Notes under the pieces: generated by a model
What the model saw: only the letters and a program-made list of their open reading frames with translations
Database searches by the model: none
Told to the model about the DNA's origin: nothing
Shown here: one piece after another, positions 1 to 9,057 of the stretch
Layout of the letters: every line of letters begins with the position of its first letter
Numbering within the stretch: the stretch's first letter is position 1
Made by a program: the position numbers and the translations under genes
Assembly: GCF_039534915.1 (NCBI RefSeq)
Contig: NZ_BAAAWE010000001.1
Span: 7,254,001 to 7,318,000, forward strand
DNA: 64,000 nt
Source: Streptomyces roseofulvus
GTDB taxonomy: Bacteria > Actinomycetota > Actinomycetes > Streptomycetales > Streptomycetaceae
Direction: 5' to 3'

Positions 1-7
1 CTGGATC

Positions 8-2355
8 GACCCACCTCCGCCTGCGCGGAGAGCACACGCGCGGCACATCGCAGATCGCGCCCGATGACGACCCACCTCCGCCTGCGCGGAGAGCACAACG
101 TACCGAGAGGGCCGTCGGCCGGCCCGGAGGACCCACCTCCGCCTGCGCGGAGAGCACAAGAAGGACCCCACCCCGGACCTCATCGAAGGCGACCCACCTC
201 CGCCTGCGCGGAGAGCACTCCTACCAGGCCACCCGCGGCGGTGAGAAGAACGCCCCACCTCCGCCTGCGCGGAGAGCACTCGCGTGACGGTGAGAGCAGG
301 CCGTTCTCCACCGACCCACCTCCGCCTGCGCGGAGAGCACCCGTCCTCGTTCTCGAAGAGCAGCCACAGCTCCGACCCACCTCCGCCTGCGCGGAGAGCA
401 CGGACATGGCCCGGCCGATCTCGTGGGGTTCGAGGACCCACCTCCGCCTGCGCGGAGAGCACGGATCCACGAGGAACGACGTGCCCCAGCAGACCGACCC
501 ACCTCCGCCTGCGTGGAGAGCACTCCATCGCCTCCATCAGCTGCTCCTCGACGGACGACCCACCTCCGCCTGCGCGGAGAGCACCCCAGGGACCGCAGCC
601 CCTCCGGCCGGTACGTCGACCCACCTCCGCCTGCGCGGAGAGCACGCGCTGTGCACCGTCCAGCCACGGCCGGCGGCCGACCCACCTCCGCCTGCGCGGA
701 GAGCACGCCTCCAGCAACACCGGCGCCAGACCCTTCGCCGACCCACCTCCGCCTGCGCGGAGAGCACCAGTACACGGCCCACGGCCCGTCCAGCATCTCC
801 GACCCACCTCCGCCTGCGCGGAGAGCACTCAACCGCCCACTGCACGCCCGCGTCGTACCGCGACCCACCTCCGCCTGCGCGGAGAGCACCTTGCGCTTGT
901 CCGTCCAGTGGATCCCCATCGCGACCCACCTCCGCCTGCGCGGAGAGCACTCCGCGGCGGCGTCGCTCAGGGTCCGGGTGAACGACCCACCTCCGCCTGC
1001 GCGGAGAGCACGAGTTCGGCGATATCGACTACATCGAACTGGACGACCCACCTCCGCCTGCGCGGAGAGCACTTCCTCACGGCTCGCACGGCGGACGCGA
1101 ACAACGACCCACCTCCGCCTGCGCGGAGAGCACTCCGACAGGATCGCCGGCGACGACAGCACCATCTGACCCACCTCCGCCTGCGCGGAGAGCACACCTA
1201 CGTCCGCGACACCGGCACCGGGAACGTCGACCCACCTCCGCCTGCGCGGAGAGCACGTGACGAACGGTCGTGCCGCGACGACCTGAGCCGACCCACCTCC
1301 GCCTGCGCGGAGAGCACGGCTGCGGCTGCGGCTTTGGCGGGTTGTTTGGCGACCCACCTCCGCCTGCGCGGAGAGCACCTTTCCCGCGCCGACCCGGAAG
1401 GAAATCGAGACGACCCACCTCCGCCTGCGCGGAGAGCACTGACGTCACGGGACAGCTTGTCGGAATCGAGACGACCCACCTCCGCCTGCGCGGAGAGCAC
1501 GCGCCCAGTCCGACACCGTCCCTGCGCCCGGCCTGACCCACCTCCGCCTGCGCGGAGAGCACCCGATGACGACCGGCGTCGTCACCGACAAGAGCGACCC
1601 ACCTCCGCCTGCGCGGAGAGCACGCGGTACGTCTTGCCCCGGATGACGACCGTGTCGACCCACCTCCGCCTGCGCGGAGAGCACCGCCAGGAACGACAGC
1701 TGGCCGCCGCCGCCTCCGACCCACCTCCGCCTGCGTGGAGAGCACGGCTCTCGCGCACCTCCGGGGAGGTTGTGGATCGACCCACCTCCGCCTGCGCGGA
1801 GAGCACGCCACCTTCGTGCTGAAGGAGTTCGAGGACGTCGACCCACCTCCGCCTGCGCGGAGAGCACTGGACGGAGAGCAGCGGTCGTAGCGGCTGCTCC
1901 GACCCACCTCCGCCTGCGCGGAGAGCACGAGGAGCGCCTGGAGGCCGACATCACCAACGCCGACCCACCTCCGCCTGCGCGGAGAGCACGGTCACGTCCC
2001 GCGTAAGACCCGAGGTCACCGCGACCCACCTCCGCCTGCGCGGAGAGCACCCCTTGTTGGCGCGGGCGAGGTCGGCGAGGAACGACCCACCTCCGCCTGC
2101 GCGGAGAGCACGGTGTCGGCGGTCTCGGGGAGGAGGGGGCCGCCGACCCACCTCCGCCTGCGCGGAGAGCACCTCCTCTGCTCGGTGATCCGGCGCCCCA
2201 TCATCGACCCACCTCCGCCTGCGCGGAGAGCACGTCTTGGTCGGTGGCGCACGCCGCGCTGCAGGTGACCCACCTCCGCCTGCGCGGAGAGCACCTCCAG
2301 TACACCCGCGACGGACTCACCCAGCGCGACCCACCTCCGCCTGCGCGGAGAGCAC
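8..2355 (-). CRISPR. CRISPR array 1, type I-E, 39 repeats, open at left edge
   Basis: A 28-nt repeat starts at 8 and recurs every 61 nt up to 2328-2355. Spacers are 33 nt except two of 34 nt, which end just before the repeats at 1168 and 1535. That gives 39 repeats and 38 whole spacers, and bases 1-7 are the end of another spacer, so the array continues outside the window. On the minus strand the repeat begins GTGCTCTCCGCGCAGGCGGA and contains the stem CTCCGC/GCGGAG, a type I-E pattern. That orientation places the leader at the right end, beside cas2. Variant repeats lie at 252 (one base near its edge) and at 496 and 1718, which share the same C-to-T change in the stem. The spacers look unrelated to each other. 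Confidence 0.98.
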
Positions 2356-2425
2356 CCTTCCTGACCTGCGATTCTAAAAGAGATTTGCCATTTCTTGACT
2401 CTTTTTCCCGAAGGCCATCAGGGTG
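2356..2425 (-). promoter_or_regulatory. Leader of CRISPR array 1, overlapping the cas2 3' end
   Basis: This A/T-richer stretch adjoins the first repeat of array 1. Read on the minus strand it contains GTCAAGAAATGGCAAA and, next to the repeat, GTCAGGAAGG. The leader of array 2 has GTCAAGAAACGGCAAA and CTCAGGAAG at matching distances, so the two leaders are homologous. Most of this segment is also the last codons of cas2, which stops only 18 nt from the repeat. It should hold the array promoter and the spacer-integration signals; no clear -10/-35 pair was assigned. Confidence 0.75.
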
Positions 2426-2685
2426 AGCCCGTCGAAGTCGATGGGTGTACGGCGTCGGCTGCCTGTGGTCCGGAGGGTGAAGCCTTGTTCGTTGGCGGCG
2501 GGATAAGCGAGGACGGCGGCGCCGTTGGCGGTGCAGGCGGTGACGGAGGTCCAGAGTTCGTCGCGGACGCGGGCGGAGACGGTGCCGATGTACAGCTCGG
2601 GGGTGACTTCGAGGAGCCAGCGGGTGAGGGCGCCGCGGAGGTGGTCGGGTACGGCTGTGGCGGAGATGACGATCATCGAGGGCAT
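2374..2685 (-). CDS. cas2: Cas2, type I-E adaptation protein
   Basis: This 103-aa protein matches the I-E (CasI-E) Cas2 family. It opens with a short beta strand (MIVISATAV) and continues PDHLRGALTRWLLEVTPELYIGTVSARVRDELW. The mid-protein NEQGF and the DFDGLTLM segment near the end are typical. Cas2 bridges two Cas1 dimers in the integrase complex that inserts new spacers. It starts with ATG at 2685; an in-frame ATG at 2676 is equally plausible because neither has a strong ribosome site. It follows cas1 by 26 nt. The last dozen or so residues, ending SQEMANLF, are encoded by DNA that also serves as the array leader. Confidence 0.95.
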   Translation of the reverse strand: MPSMIVISATAVPDHLRGALTRWLLEVTPELYIGTVSARVRDELWTSVTACTANGAAVLAYPAANEQGFTLRTTGSRRRTPIDFDGLTLMAFGKKSQEMANLF

Positions 2686-2711
2686 GGTGGTGGGGGTCTC
2701 CCGGGGTGTGG

Positions 2712-3704
2712 TCAGGGGCCGGGGGTGTGGTTGGTGCCGCCGGGGACGGTTCCGGTGGTGGGGTCCCAGAGGTCTACGAGTTGTTCTTCGGGGTCGGGGA
2801 TGTCGGTGGGGTGGCCGGGTGCGAGGAGGGTCTGGATGTCGGTGACGATGCGGGGGAGCAGTTTGAACAGCCGCAGGCCGTCGCGGAAGGAGCGGCGGGC
2901 TGCGGCTTCGGGGTCGGGTGAGTTGTGGAGGGAGAAGGCGAGCGGGATGGTGAGGTCGGCTTTGTAGAGGTCGGCGATGTCGTAGACGAAGGCTTGCTGG
3001 TTGCCGTTGTGGACGAAGCCCAGGGCGGGGGAGCAGCCGAGGGCGAGGATCGCGGCGTGGACGATGCCGTAGAGGCAGGTGTTAGCGGAGGACAGGGCGA
3101 GGTTGACGGGGTCCTGGGTGTCCCAGGAGTCCGGGTCGTAGGCGCGGCGGAAGCGTCCGATCTTGTACTGGCGGGCGAGGAGTTGGTAGAGGGCTTTGAC
3201 GCGTTGTCCTTCGAAGCCGCGGAGTTGGTTGAAGTTGGCGCCGGCGGGGACGGTGCCGGGGCCGAAGCGTTTTTCGTACATGGCGGTGGCGACGGCGAGT
3301 CGTCGGGTGTCGTCGGCCCAGGCTCGTGTCTGGTGTTCCAGCCAGGTGGTTGTGAGGGAGTCGGGCAGGGTGGCGGCGTAGCAGCGGACGCCGCCGGCGC
3401 CGGTGATCAGGACTGTGGTTCCGTGGCGGGCGAAGGTGGCCAGTGCGCGGGCGGTGATGGAGGTGCCGGGGCCCAGGAGGACGCAGGAGAGGGCGGCGGT
3501 GGGGAGGTAGACGGTTTCGGTGCCGCGTCGTTCGCTGGTGACTTCGGCGCACACTCCGGTGTCGTCCTGGTGGATGCGGACGATGTCCAGGTAGAGGAAG
3601 GAGAGGGAGTCGGCGACGCGGGGCAGCATGGCGACGGTGGGTGCGGCAAGGCGACGCCGCCCGTGGGAGCGGGCGGCGTTCGGTGCAGGGTCGGGTGTGG
3701 TCAC
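2712..3704 (-). CDS. cas1: Cas1, type I-E spacer integrase
   Basis: This 330-aa protein is the catalytic subunit of the Cas1-Cas2 integrase that inserts spacers at the leader end of the array. The I-E signatures are visible: an N-terminal beta domain (SLSFLYLDIVRI), then NTCLYGIVHAAILALGCSP, the metal-ligand histidine in LGFVHNGNQQ and the metal-ligand aspartate in VYDIADLYK. The frame is open far upstream, but the chosen GTG at 3704 overlaps the cas6e stop as GTGA, the coupling used elsewhere in this operon. The length is slightly above the usual 300-310 aa because of a proline-rich C-terminal tail (after LVDLWDP). Confidence 0.96.
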   Translation of the reverse strand: MTTPDPAPNAARSHGRRRLAAPTVAMLPRVADSLSFLYLDIVRIHQDDTGVCAEVTSERRGTETVYLPTAALSCVLLGPGTSITARALATFARHGTTVLITGAGGVRCYAATLPDSLTTTWLEHQTRAWADDTRRLAVATAMYEKRFGPGTVPAGANFNQLRGFEGQRVKALYQLLARQYKIGRFRRAYDPDSWDTQDPVNLALSSANTCLYGIVHAAILALGCSPALGFVHNGNQQAFVYDIADLYKADLTIPLAFSLHNSPDPEAAARRSFRDGLRLFKLLPRIVTDIQTLLAPGHPTDIPDPEEQLVDLWDPTTGTVPGGTNHTPGP

Positions 3705-4378
3705 TGGGACCCTCGGGCGGGGGCGATGGTGAGCAGGCCGCATCCGTAGGCTTTTCCGCGTCCGATGCCTTCGGTGATTTTCGTGCGGAGCAGTTCGGGG
3801 TCTTCGATGGTGGCGGTGCCGTCGAAGCGGGTGCGGGCGTGGCGGACCAGGTCGCGGGTGGTGGTTGTGCCGCGTTTGCCGTGGCGTCCGCCGGCGGCGT
3901 CGAGGGAGACGGATTCGATGGTGTGGGGGGTGAGGCCGGCGGCTTGTGCCTGTCCTTCCCACCAGGTGTCGGCCGCTGTGCCGTGGAGGGGGACGACGGC
4001 GGGGAGGTTGTAGTGGGCGCGGGTGGTGTGTCCGGGGCGGCGGACGGCGTTGGCGATGCAGCGGTAGCGGACGGTGAGCCCGGGGCGCAGGGCGTCGAGG
4101 AGGGCGTCGAGGGGGCGGGAGAGGCTGGTTCCGTAGTTCTCGGGGAGCCGGGCCAGGTCGGGCTCGTGGGTGCTTTGCATCAGCAGGTGCAGGCCGTGGG
4201 GGGTGTCTTCGGTGCGGAAGAGCACGTTGAACCGGGCTCGCGGATCCGGCCCGGCGTCCGGGGGGAACAGGGCCATGAGGCGCTGGTGGAGGGCGAGGCC
4301 CATGCGGGTGCCGGTGGTGTCGTTGCGGGCCTGGGCCGAGCGTGGGTCGGGGGCGATACGGGTGAGCCAGACGGTCAC
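3701..4378 (-). CDS. cas6e: Cas6e (CasE/Cse3), pre-crRNA endoribonuclease
   Basis: This 225-aa protein cuts the CRISPR transcript in each repeat and stays on the 3' hairpin as part of Cascade. The N-terminal strand VTVWLTRIAPD, the likely catalytic His31 in LALHQRLMALFP and the C-terminal glycine-rich loop GIGRGKAYGCGLL match the family. The repeat's 6-bp stem would be its substrate. It starts with GTG at 4378, overlapping the cas5e stop as GTGA, and its own TGA overlaps the cas1 start in the same way. Length is normal (about 200-230 aa). Confidence 0.95.
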   Translation of the reverse strand: MTVWLTRIAPDPRSAQARNDTTGTRMGLALHQRLMALFPPDAGPDPRARFNVLFRTEDTPHGLHLLMQSTHEPDLARLPENYGTSLSRPLDALLDALRPGLTVRYRCIANAVRRPGHTTRAHYNLPAVVPLHGTAADTWWEGQAQAAGLTPHTIESVSLDAAGGRHGKRGTTTTRDLVRHARTRFDGTATIEDPELLRTKITEGIGRGKAYGCGLLTIAPARGSQ

Positions 4379-5244
4379 GGACGGTTTCCTTCCATGGTTT
4401 CCGGCAGGTGGCGGGACAGGTAGGCGGCCAGGGCGTCGAGCTGCTTGGTGCCCAGGCCCGCGTACTGCTCGGCGGGCAGGTGCAGGGAGCGCCGGTAGAG
4501 GGGGCGGGCTCGGTAGGTGCGGCGTGTGGTGTGGAAGGTGAGGGGTTCGTCGGTGGCCTGGCCCGCGGGATGGGCGCCGTCGCTCGTGTCGGCGGTGAGC
4601 AGGTTCTCGGGGACGGGCAGGGTGTGCAGGGGCCGGTCGGAGAGGAACTCGATGCCGGAGGGCGCCGGGGCGGTCGCGGCCAGGGGGAGGCGGACCAGGT
4701 GGTGCAGTGCGTCGTCGGTACGGGCCACGAGGAGGGGGCCTTCCGGCGGGCAGGAGCGGCGGCCGAGGTAGAGCGGCCACTGGGGGAAGTGCAGGGCGTT
4801 TTCGCAGCGCGCGAGCAGGTCGCGGTGGTCCGCGTGCTCCGCGGGTGTGCTGCTTGGGGCGGGGGGTGCGGTGAGGGCGATGGTGAAGGCCGCGTCGGCG
4901 AGGTAGTGGCGGTGGCTGAGGAGTGTGGTGGTGTCGCCGCTGCGTTTTTTGCCCTCGGCGGTGGTGACGGTGGCTTTGGCGGGCAGGCCGCCGCCGACGG
5001 TGTGCAGGTCGCGCAGGCGCACGCCGGGCCGGTCGGCCCGTACGGTCAGCGACAGGCGGGTCAGGTCGGTGATGGACTGGCCGCGGCTGCGGCCCAGGGC
5101 TGCGGCCAGCAGTCCGATGACCCCGGAGCGGGTGGGGAAGGCGGCGGTGTCGCGGTCGGTGAAGTGGCTGTGCTCGCCCCAGGACTGCAGGGGGCCCGTC
5201 AGCCGCAGCAGGAGGCCGGGTTCGGGCAGGGCGGGGCTGCTCAT
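4375..5244 (-). CDS. cas5e: Cas5e (CasD), Cascade subunit
   Basis: This 289-aa RAMP-fold protein caps the 5' handle of the crRNA in the I-E Cascade complex. The N-terminal signature LLLRLTGPLQSWGEHSHFTDRDTAAFPTRSGVIGLLAAALG is characteristic (L.G..QSWG, then F.DR.T..PT.SGV.GLL). Downstream segments, a glycine-rich loop (HTVGGG) and HRHYLADAAFTIAL, fit the family. The start is ATG at 5244, overlapping the cas7e stop as ATGA. It is a little longer than the 225-250 aa of better-known members, mainly because of a tail after residue 230. Confidence 0.95.
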   Translation of the reverse strand: MSSPALPEPGLLLRLTGPLQSWGEHSHFTDRDTAAFPTRSGVIGLLAAALGRSRGQSITDLTRLSLTVRADRPGVRLRDLHTVGGGLPAKATVTTAEGKKRSGDTTTLLSHRHYLADAAFTIALTAPPAPSSTPAEHADHRDLLARCENALHFPQWPLYLGRRSCPPEGPLLVARTDDALHHLVRLPLAATAPAPSGIEFLSDRPLHTLPVPENLLTADTSDGAHPAGQATDEPLTFHTTRRTYRARPLYRRSLHLPAEQYAGLGTKQLDALAAYLSRHLPETMEGNRP

Positions 5245-6431
5245 GCGCTGGTTCCGGCCGGTGCGGGGGTGAGGGCGGTGGCCAGGGTGGTCTCCAGGAG
5301 CTCGTCGAGGGAGCCGTAGCGGATGCCGAGACCGGGCAGGTCCTTGGAGGTGGTGCTGGTGAAGCCGCAGGTGAGGATCCGGCTGTTGCCGAGCATGGCG
5401 TTGGCCGCCTGGGCGTAGGTGCTGAGGTGGTCGGCGGAGGGTTCGGCGAAACCGCTGGTTTCGGTGGCGCGGACGGGCTTTTCGAAGGCTGCAGCGTAGG
5501 AGACGGGGCGGTCGGTGCGGACGGAGACGTGGATGAGGCTGGGCAGGGTGTGCGGCGCGGTGGAGTTCTTCTTGGCGCGCGGCACCGATTCGATGAAGGC
5601 GGACAGGAAAGCGCTGGTGAGCTCGCGCAGTGCGTCCGGCTCGTCGCCGATGTTCGCCGACAGGTCGCGCAGGTCGATGGTGGCGAACCGGTAGAAGGTG
5701 CCGGCGCTGTACTCGGCGTGCCCCATGTGGCCGCTGCCGGTGCTGTCCTTCCAGGCGGCGGTGATGTCGTCGACCGCGCTGAAGTAGTCCACCTCGACAT
5801 CGGTGGTGTGGGTGGTCAGGGCGTGGGCGACCTGGACGGCGCCGTCGACGCCGGCTTCGTCGACCTCGGCGAGCATCCGGCCGAAGAGGTTGATGACTCC
5901 GTTGCGGGAGCGCAGGACCGTCTCGATGCGCTCCTTGGGCAGCACGCTCTTGTCTGCGGGCTTCTTGATGTCCTTGGCCGCTTCCAGCAGCGGGCGGAAC
6001 TCTTCGGCGAGGTCCGCGAGTTCGCCGACGGCCGTCTCGGGGACGTAGACCATGGCGTTGGTCAGGACCTTGTTGGGGATGATCTCCTTGTCCTTGGTCT
6101 TGGCCAGTTCGAACTTGATGCTGCTGCCCGCCGCGAGGTGACCGCCGGCCCGCAGCGCCAGGTCGGCTGGCCACCCCCGCTCCTGCAGTTCGCTCGTGAC
6201 CCGCTCGCCGATGCGCCGGGTGCGCAGGGCGGCCTGGCCGATGTGCGTCTGGAAGTCCTCGCGTGCCGCGCGCTTCCAGCACTGGCTGCTGACCCGCGTG
6301 CGCAGCGTGCCGCCGTACTGCACGGTCTTGACGGCGTTGGCGTCGTCCCGGTTGAGGTTCGAGAACGGGACGGGGTGAAGGACGTGGACGTCGATGAAGC
6401 GGGCGGTGTTCGGTGTCATGACGGGTCGCAT
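5241..6431 (-). CDS. cas7e: Cas7e (CasC/Cse4), Cascade backbone
   Basis: This 396-aa protein forms the six-subunit crRNA-binding backbone of Cascade. The N-terminus FIDVHVLHPVPFSNLNRDDANAVKTVQYGGTLRTRVSSQCWKRAAR is the I-E Cas7 signature. The region HMGHAEYSAGTFYRFATID in the middle and a C-terminal SRILTCGF also fit. The first ATG is at 6431 and a second in-frame ATG at 6419 (MTPNTARFID) is an alternative; neither has a good Shine-Dalgarno. A 60-nt gap separates it from casB, the only sizeable gap between casA and cas1. Its TGA overlaps the cas5e start. Confidence 0.96.
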   Translation of the reverse strand: MRPVMTPNTARFIDVHVLHPVPFSNLNRDDANAVKTVQYGGTLRTRVSSQCWKRAAREDFQTHIGQAALRTRRIGERVTSELQERGWPADLALRAGGHLAAGSSIKFELAKTKDKEIIPNKVLTNAMVYVPETAVGELADLAEEFRPLLEAAKDIKKPADKSVLPKERIETVLRSRNGVINLFGRMLAEVDEAGVDGAVQVAHALTTHTTDVEVDYFSAVDDITAAWKDSTGSGHMGHAEYSAGTFYRFATIDLRDLSANIGDEPDALRELTSAFLSAFIESVPRAKKNSTAPHTLPSLIHVSVRTDRPVSYAAAFEKPVRATETSGFAEPSADHLSTYAQAANAMLGNSRILTCGFTSTTSKDLPGLGIRYGSLDELLETTLATALTPAPAGTSA

Positions 6432-6491
6432 TCTGTGGTGAGGGCGGTGTGGTGGGGAGGGCGGGCTGTGGAACAGCTCGGCGAGAGGGGG

Positions 6492-7211
6492 TTACGGCCT
6501 GTTGTCCAGGAGGGCGTTCTCGTCCGTCTGGTCGCTCTTGTTGCGCTGGTCTTCGTAGGTTTTGCGGTAGTAGTCCTGGAGCCAGCGGCGGCTGATGCGT
6601 CCTGAGAACGCCGGCCAGGCGATCAGGTCCTCCATCAGCCGGACCCAGTCGACATCGATGCCGGTCTGCCTCAGGTGGCGCACGGTGGCCGGCAGGTGGC
6701 GGTGCAGCCCGGCGGCGCTCTGCCGGGTCAGCAGGTGCAGCCGGGCCTCGGCGTTGGAGACGCGCATCTCGCGTTCACGCCCGGGGCCTTCGGTGACAGC
6801 CTGCGCGAGGCAGTGGCCCAGACTCCGGCCCCAGTGCTCGGACCATGTGTCCTCGTTCTCGCGCACCGGGGCTGAGCCGGGGCCATCCGCGACAGGGGGC
6901 GTAGGCGGGGCTTCCTCGGCGGCCTCGGCGGGTTCGTCCTCGGTCGTGAACGTGTGCCGCGGCCGGTCGGCGATCATCGACGCGACCAGGTAGAAGGCGC
7001 GCTCTTCCGTCTCGGACACACGGCGATGACGGGGAAGCCAGGGTGCCACGATCCGGTGCATCGGGCGCACATGGTCCAGGTCCCGGCGCAGACCCGCGCG
7101 CAGCGCGCTGCGGGTACCGGGGTCGCGGCACGCGTCCGTGACCCAGGCGACGTACTTGTGCAGGTGCTCTCGGCGAAGGCCGGCAGCCGTTCGCGGTGAC
7201 GGGATGGTCAT
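6492..7211 (-). CDS. casB: Cse2 (CasB/Cas11e), Cascade small subunit
   Basis: This 239-aa, arginine-rich, mainly helical protein sits where Cse2 is expected, between casA and cas7e. The opening LHKYVAWVTDACRDPGTRSALRAGLRRDLDHVRPMHRIVAPWLP, the central YLVASMIADRP and the ending VDWVRLMEDLIAWP are recognisable for the family. Two Cse2 copies line the belly of Cascade and stabilise the target DNA. An acidic, proline-rich linker (about residues 90-115) makes it longer than the roughly 160-190 aa of many relatives. The ATG at 7211 overlaps the casA stop (ATGA). Confidence 0.93.
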   Translation of the reverse strand: MTIPSPRTAAGLRREHLHKYVAWVTDACRDPGTRSALRAGLRRDLDHVRPMHRIVAPWLPRHRRVSETEERAFYLVASMIADRPRHTFTTEDEPAEAAEEAPPTPPVADGPGSAPVRENEDTWSEHWGRSLGHCLAQAVTEGPGREREMRVSNAEARLHLLTRQSAAGLHRHLPATVRHLRQTGIDVDWVRLMEDLIAWPAFSGRISRRWLQDYYRKTYEDQRNKSDQTDENALLDNRP

Positions 7212-8839
7212 ACGGAAACTCCCTGATCCGATCCGGTGGGTTCGAGGCGGGAACCGGCAGCGCTGCCGGTTCCCGCGCCCTTGGGGGGCCGGCCCCCGTA
7301 GAGCTCGATACGGGCCTCGGCCACGGCTCTGGCACCGCGCACATGGGACGCGAGGGGTGCGGTGACCGTGTCGTAGCTGCGTTCTGCCAGGGCGAGGAAT
7401 GCCTTGCGTGTGGCTTTTCGGTCCAGGCCCGCGTCGAGCGAGGCCGAGGAGCGGTCGAGCCGGCGGTAGCGCGACCAGAATTCCGTCTCTGCCTGCGGCC
7501 AGTAGCGGGCGCCGGCCTCGGCGGACCAGGTGGACTGCTCGGCCTTGGGGTCGTCGACGTAGAGGGACCAGGCTCTGCGCACCGCGCGCTCCAGCCTGTG
7601 GCCGTACAACTCGCCGAGTTGACGCAGCCGGCCCGCCGCCGCTTCGGTGCGCGGGGCGTCTTCCTCCACGAAGCCCAGCAGGGGAGGAGTGGACCCCTCG
7701 ACGAACTGCCGGTCCTTGGCCTGGCCCTCCTGTTCGAATCCCAGCGCTCTTACCCGCAGGGTCTCGGCGACCTCGAAGGCGGTGTCGAACACCTTCGGCC
7801 GCCGCGGTTGCGCCGGCCCGCCCGCCTCGTACAGCAGCAGGGCGTCCACATCACGCCACAGCGCCCGACGTGAGTCCGCCGGCCGCGGGTAGCGGTTGCC
7901 CTGCTGGCTGATCTGCCAGATCAGATAGGCGTCGTCCCGGGGAATGCGCTCGCCGCGGTACGCCCACGTGATGAACGCGTCCGCCACCGCGTCCGGTTGT
8001 TCCTCGTCCGCCACGAGCAGCAGGGCATGTGAGGAGCAGGCGGTGAGCAGAGCCAGCGGACCGGTCCTGTCAGCCGGCGGGGTCTCGGGGTCGGGCAGCT
8101 CCTCCCACTCCCACGGGCACAGATCGACATCACGGCGGACCGTGACCTCCGGCGGGGTGAGCCCTGCCAGCAGGGTCTGGAAGAGGGTTTCGCCCTCGGG
8201 GTGGTAGGACAACGCCGTACGCAGCGGTCCTGCGGTGGCGCTGGCACTCTTCACACCCCCCACCTCACGGGCCGAGCACCTTCCGGAAGGCCCGTAGAAG
8301 TGCCACACCAGCAGGTTGAGAACGGCCTCCGACACCGTCGGAAGGGTGGGGGACAGGGGGCTGACGTGGGTGAACCAGGAGTGGTTGTTGCCTGCGGGGC
8401 GCGTCACGATCAGCTTGTTCACGCCCGCGGTGTTGCCGGCGTCGCACTGCTCCGCCAGGCGGGGGTCCTGCATCCAGGGCCGTCCCCCTTCACCGTCGAA
8501 GACGAAGAAGCGGTGTCCCCAGGTGGCGAAGTACTCCTCGATCGCCTCAGCGGGCAGCCTCCCCGCCTCGACCACGTCCATGCGGCGCTCGCCCCAGTCA
8601 CCGGGACCGCTTTCGTCGAGCCGGGTGACCCGCGCGGTCAGGGCGTACAGGATGCGCAGCAGAGCCGAGTGCGCGGGCGGTTCGGCGACCGCGAGCCCCG
8701 TGATGTCCTGACTGCGCAAAAGCAGCTCACGGAACCCCAGCATCCCGGGAAGAGGCTCGAAGGTACTGCTTCGCGCGTGCGGCGCCCAGATGACCGGGAA
8801 GAGCGGCGCTTCCGCTGTGCTGTGCGAACGTGCGGGCAT
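7208..8839 (-). CDS. casA: Cse1 (CasA/Cas8e), Cascade large subunit
   Basis: This 543-aa protein is the Cascade subunit that recognises the PAM and recruits Cas3. Family features are the N-terminal LGFRELLLRSQDI, the segment FFVFDGEGGRPWMQD, the conserved NNHSWFTH loop and WHFYGPSG. The ATG at 8839 is preceded by GAGAGG at 5-nt spacing; the codon just before it is TTG, a poorer choice. The stop overlaps casB (ATGA). A 218-nt gap separates it from the cas3 stop, so the Cascade-adaptation operon probably has its own promoter there, as in Escherichia coli. Confidence 0.95.
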   Translation of the reverse strand: MPARSHSTAEAPLFPVIWAPHARSSTFEPLPGMLGFRELLLRSQDITGLAVAEPPAHSALLRILYALTARVTRLDESGPGDWGERRMDVVEAGRLPAEAIEEYFATWGHRFFVFDGEGGRPWMQDPRLAEQCDAGNTAGVNKLIVTRPAGNNHSWFTHVSPLSPTLPTVSEAVLNLLVWHFYGPSGRCSAREVGGVKSASATAGPLRTALSYHPEGETLFQTLLAGLTPPEVTVRRDVDLCPWEWEELPDPETPPADRTGPLALLTACSSHALLLVADEEQPDAVADAFITWAYRGERIPRDDAYLIWQISQQGNRYPRPADSRRALWRDVDALLLYEAGGPAQPRRPKVFDTAFEVAETLRVRALGFEQEGQAKDRQFVEGSTPPLLGFVEEDAPRTEAAAGRLRQLGELYGHRLERAVRRAWSLYVDDPKAEQSTWSAEAGARYWPQAETEFWSRYRRLDRSSASLDAGLDRKATRKAFLALAERSYDTVTAPLASHVRGARAVAEARIELYGGRPPKGAGTGSAAGSRLEPTGSDQGVSV

Positions 8840-9057
8840 CAATGCCTCTCAGGAGTCACAATGCGACGGGGTCTTCGTGCAGACGGAGGTGACTCGCCTG
8901 CCGCTACTGGGCAACCGGGTCAGCGCATCCCCTGCCCGCGTGAGCGGGCGTGCCGTCCGGCAGAGGGGTATCTCCCTCGGCCAGGGTGGTCAGTGGTGTG
9001 CTGAATAAATTTCATCAAGCCTGCTGCTACAGGAAGAGCGCTTGACGTGAGCTGGCG
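8840..9057 (-). promoter_or_regulatory. cas3-casA intergenic region, probable Cascade operon promoter
   Basis: This is the only long gap inside the cas gene run. An inverted repeat CTTGACG (9041-9047) / CGTCAAG (9056-9062) spans the cas3 stop codon and could be a weak terminator or an operator. It is followed, in the minus direction, by the A/T-rich patch TGAAATTTATTCAG, a reasonable place for a promoter. No confident -35/-10 pair was found. No small gene is apparent. Confidence 0.45.

Noticed and set aside
64..2426. Long frames across array 1 encoding repeating Pro/Arg-rich peptides on both strands
   Set aside because: They arise because the CRISPR repeat-spacer unit has a near-regular length and no stops; no ribosome site or protein family, and the DNA is plainly a CRISPR array.
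2395..6605. Plus-strand frames opposite the cas genes
   Set aside because: Gly/Val/Ala-rich shadows of highly biased minus-strand codons, with no motifs.
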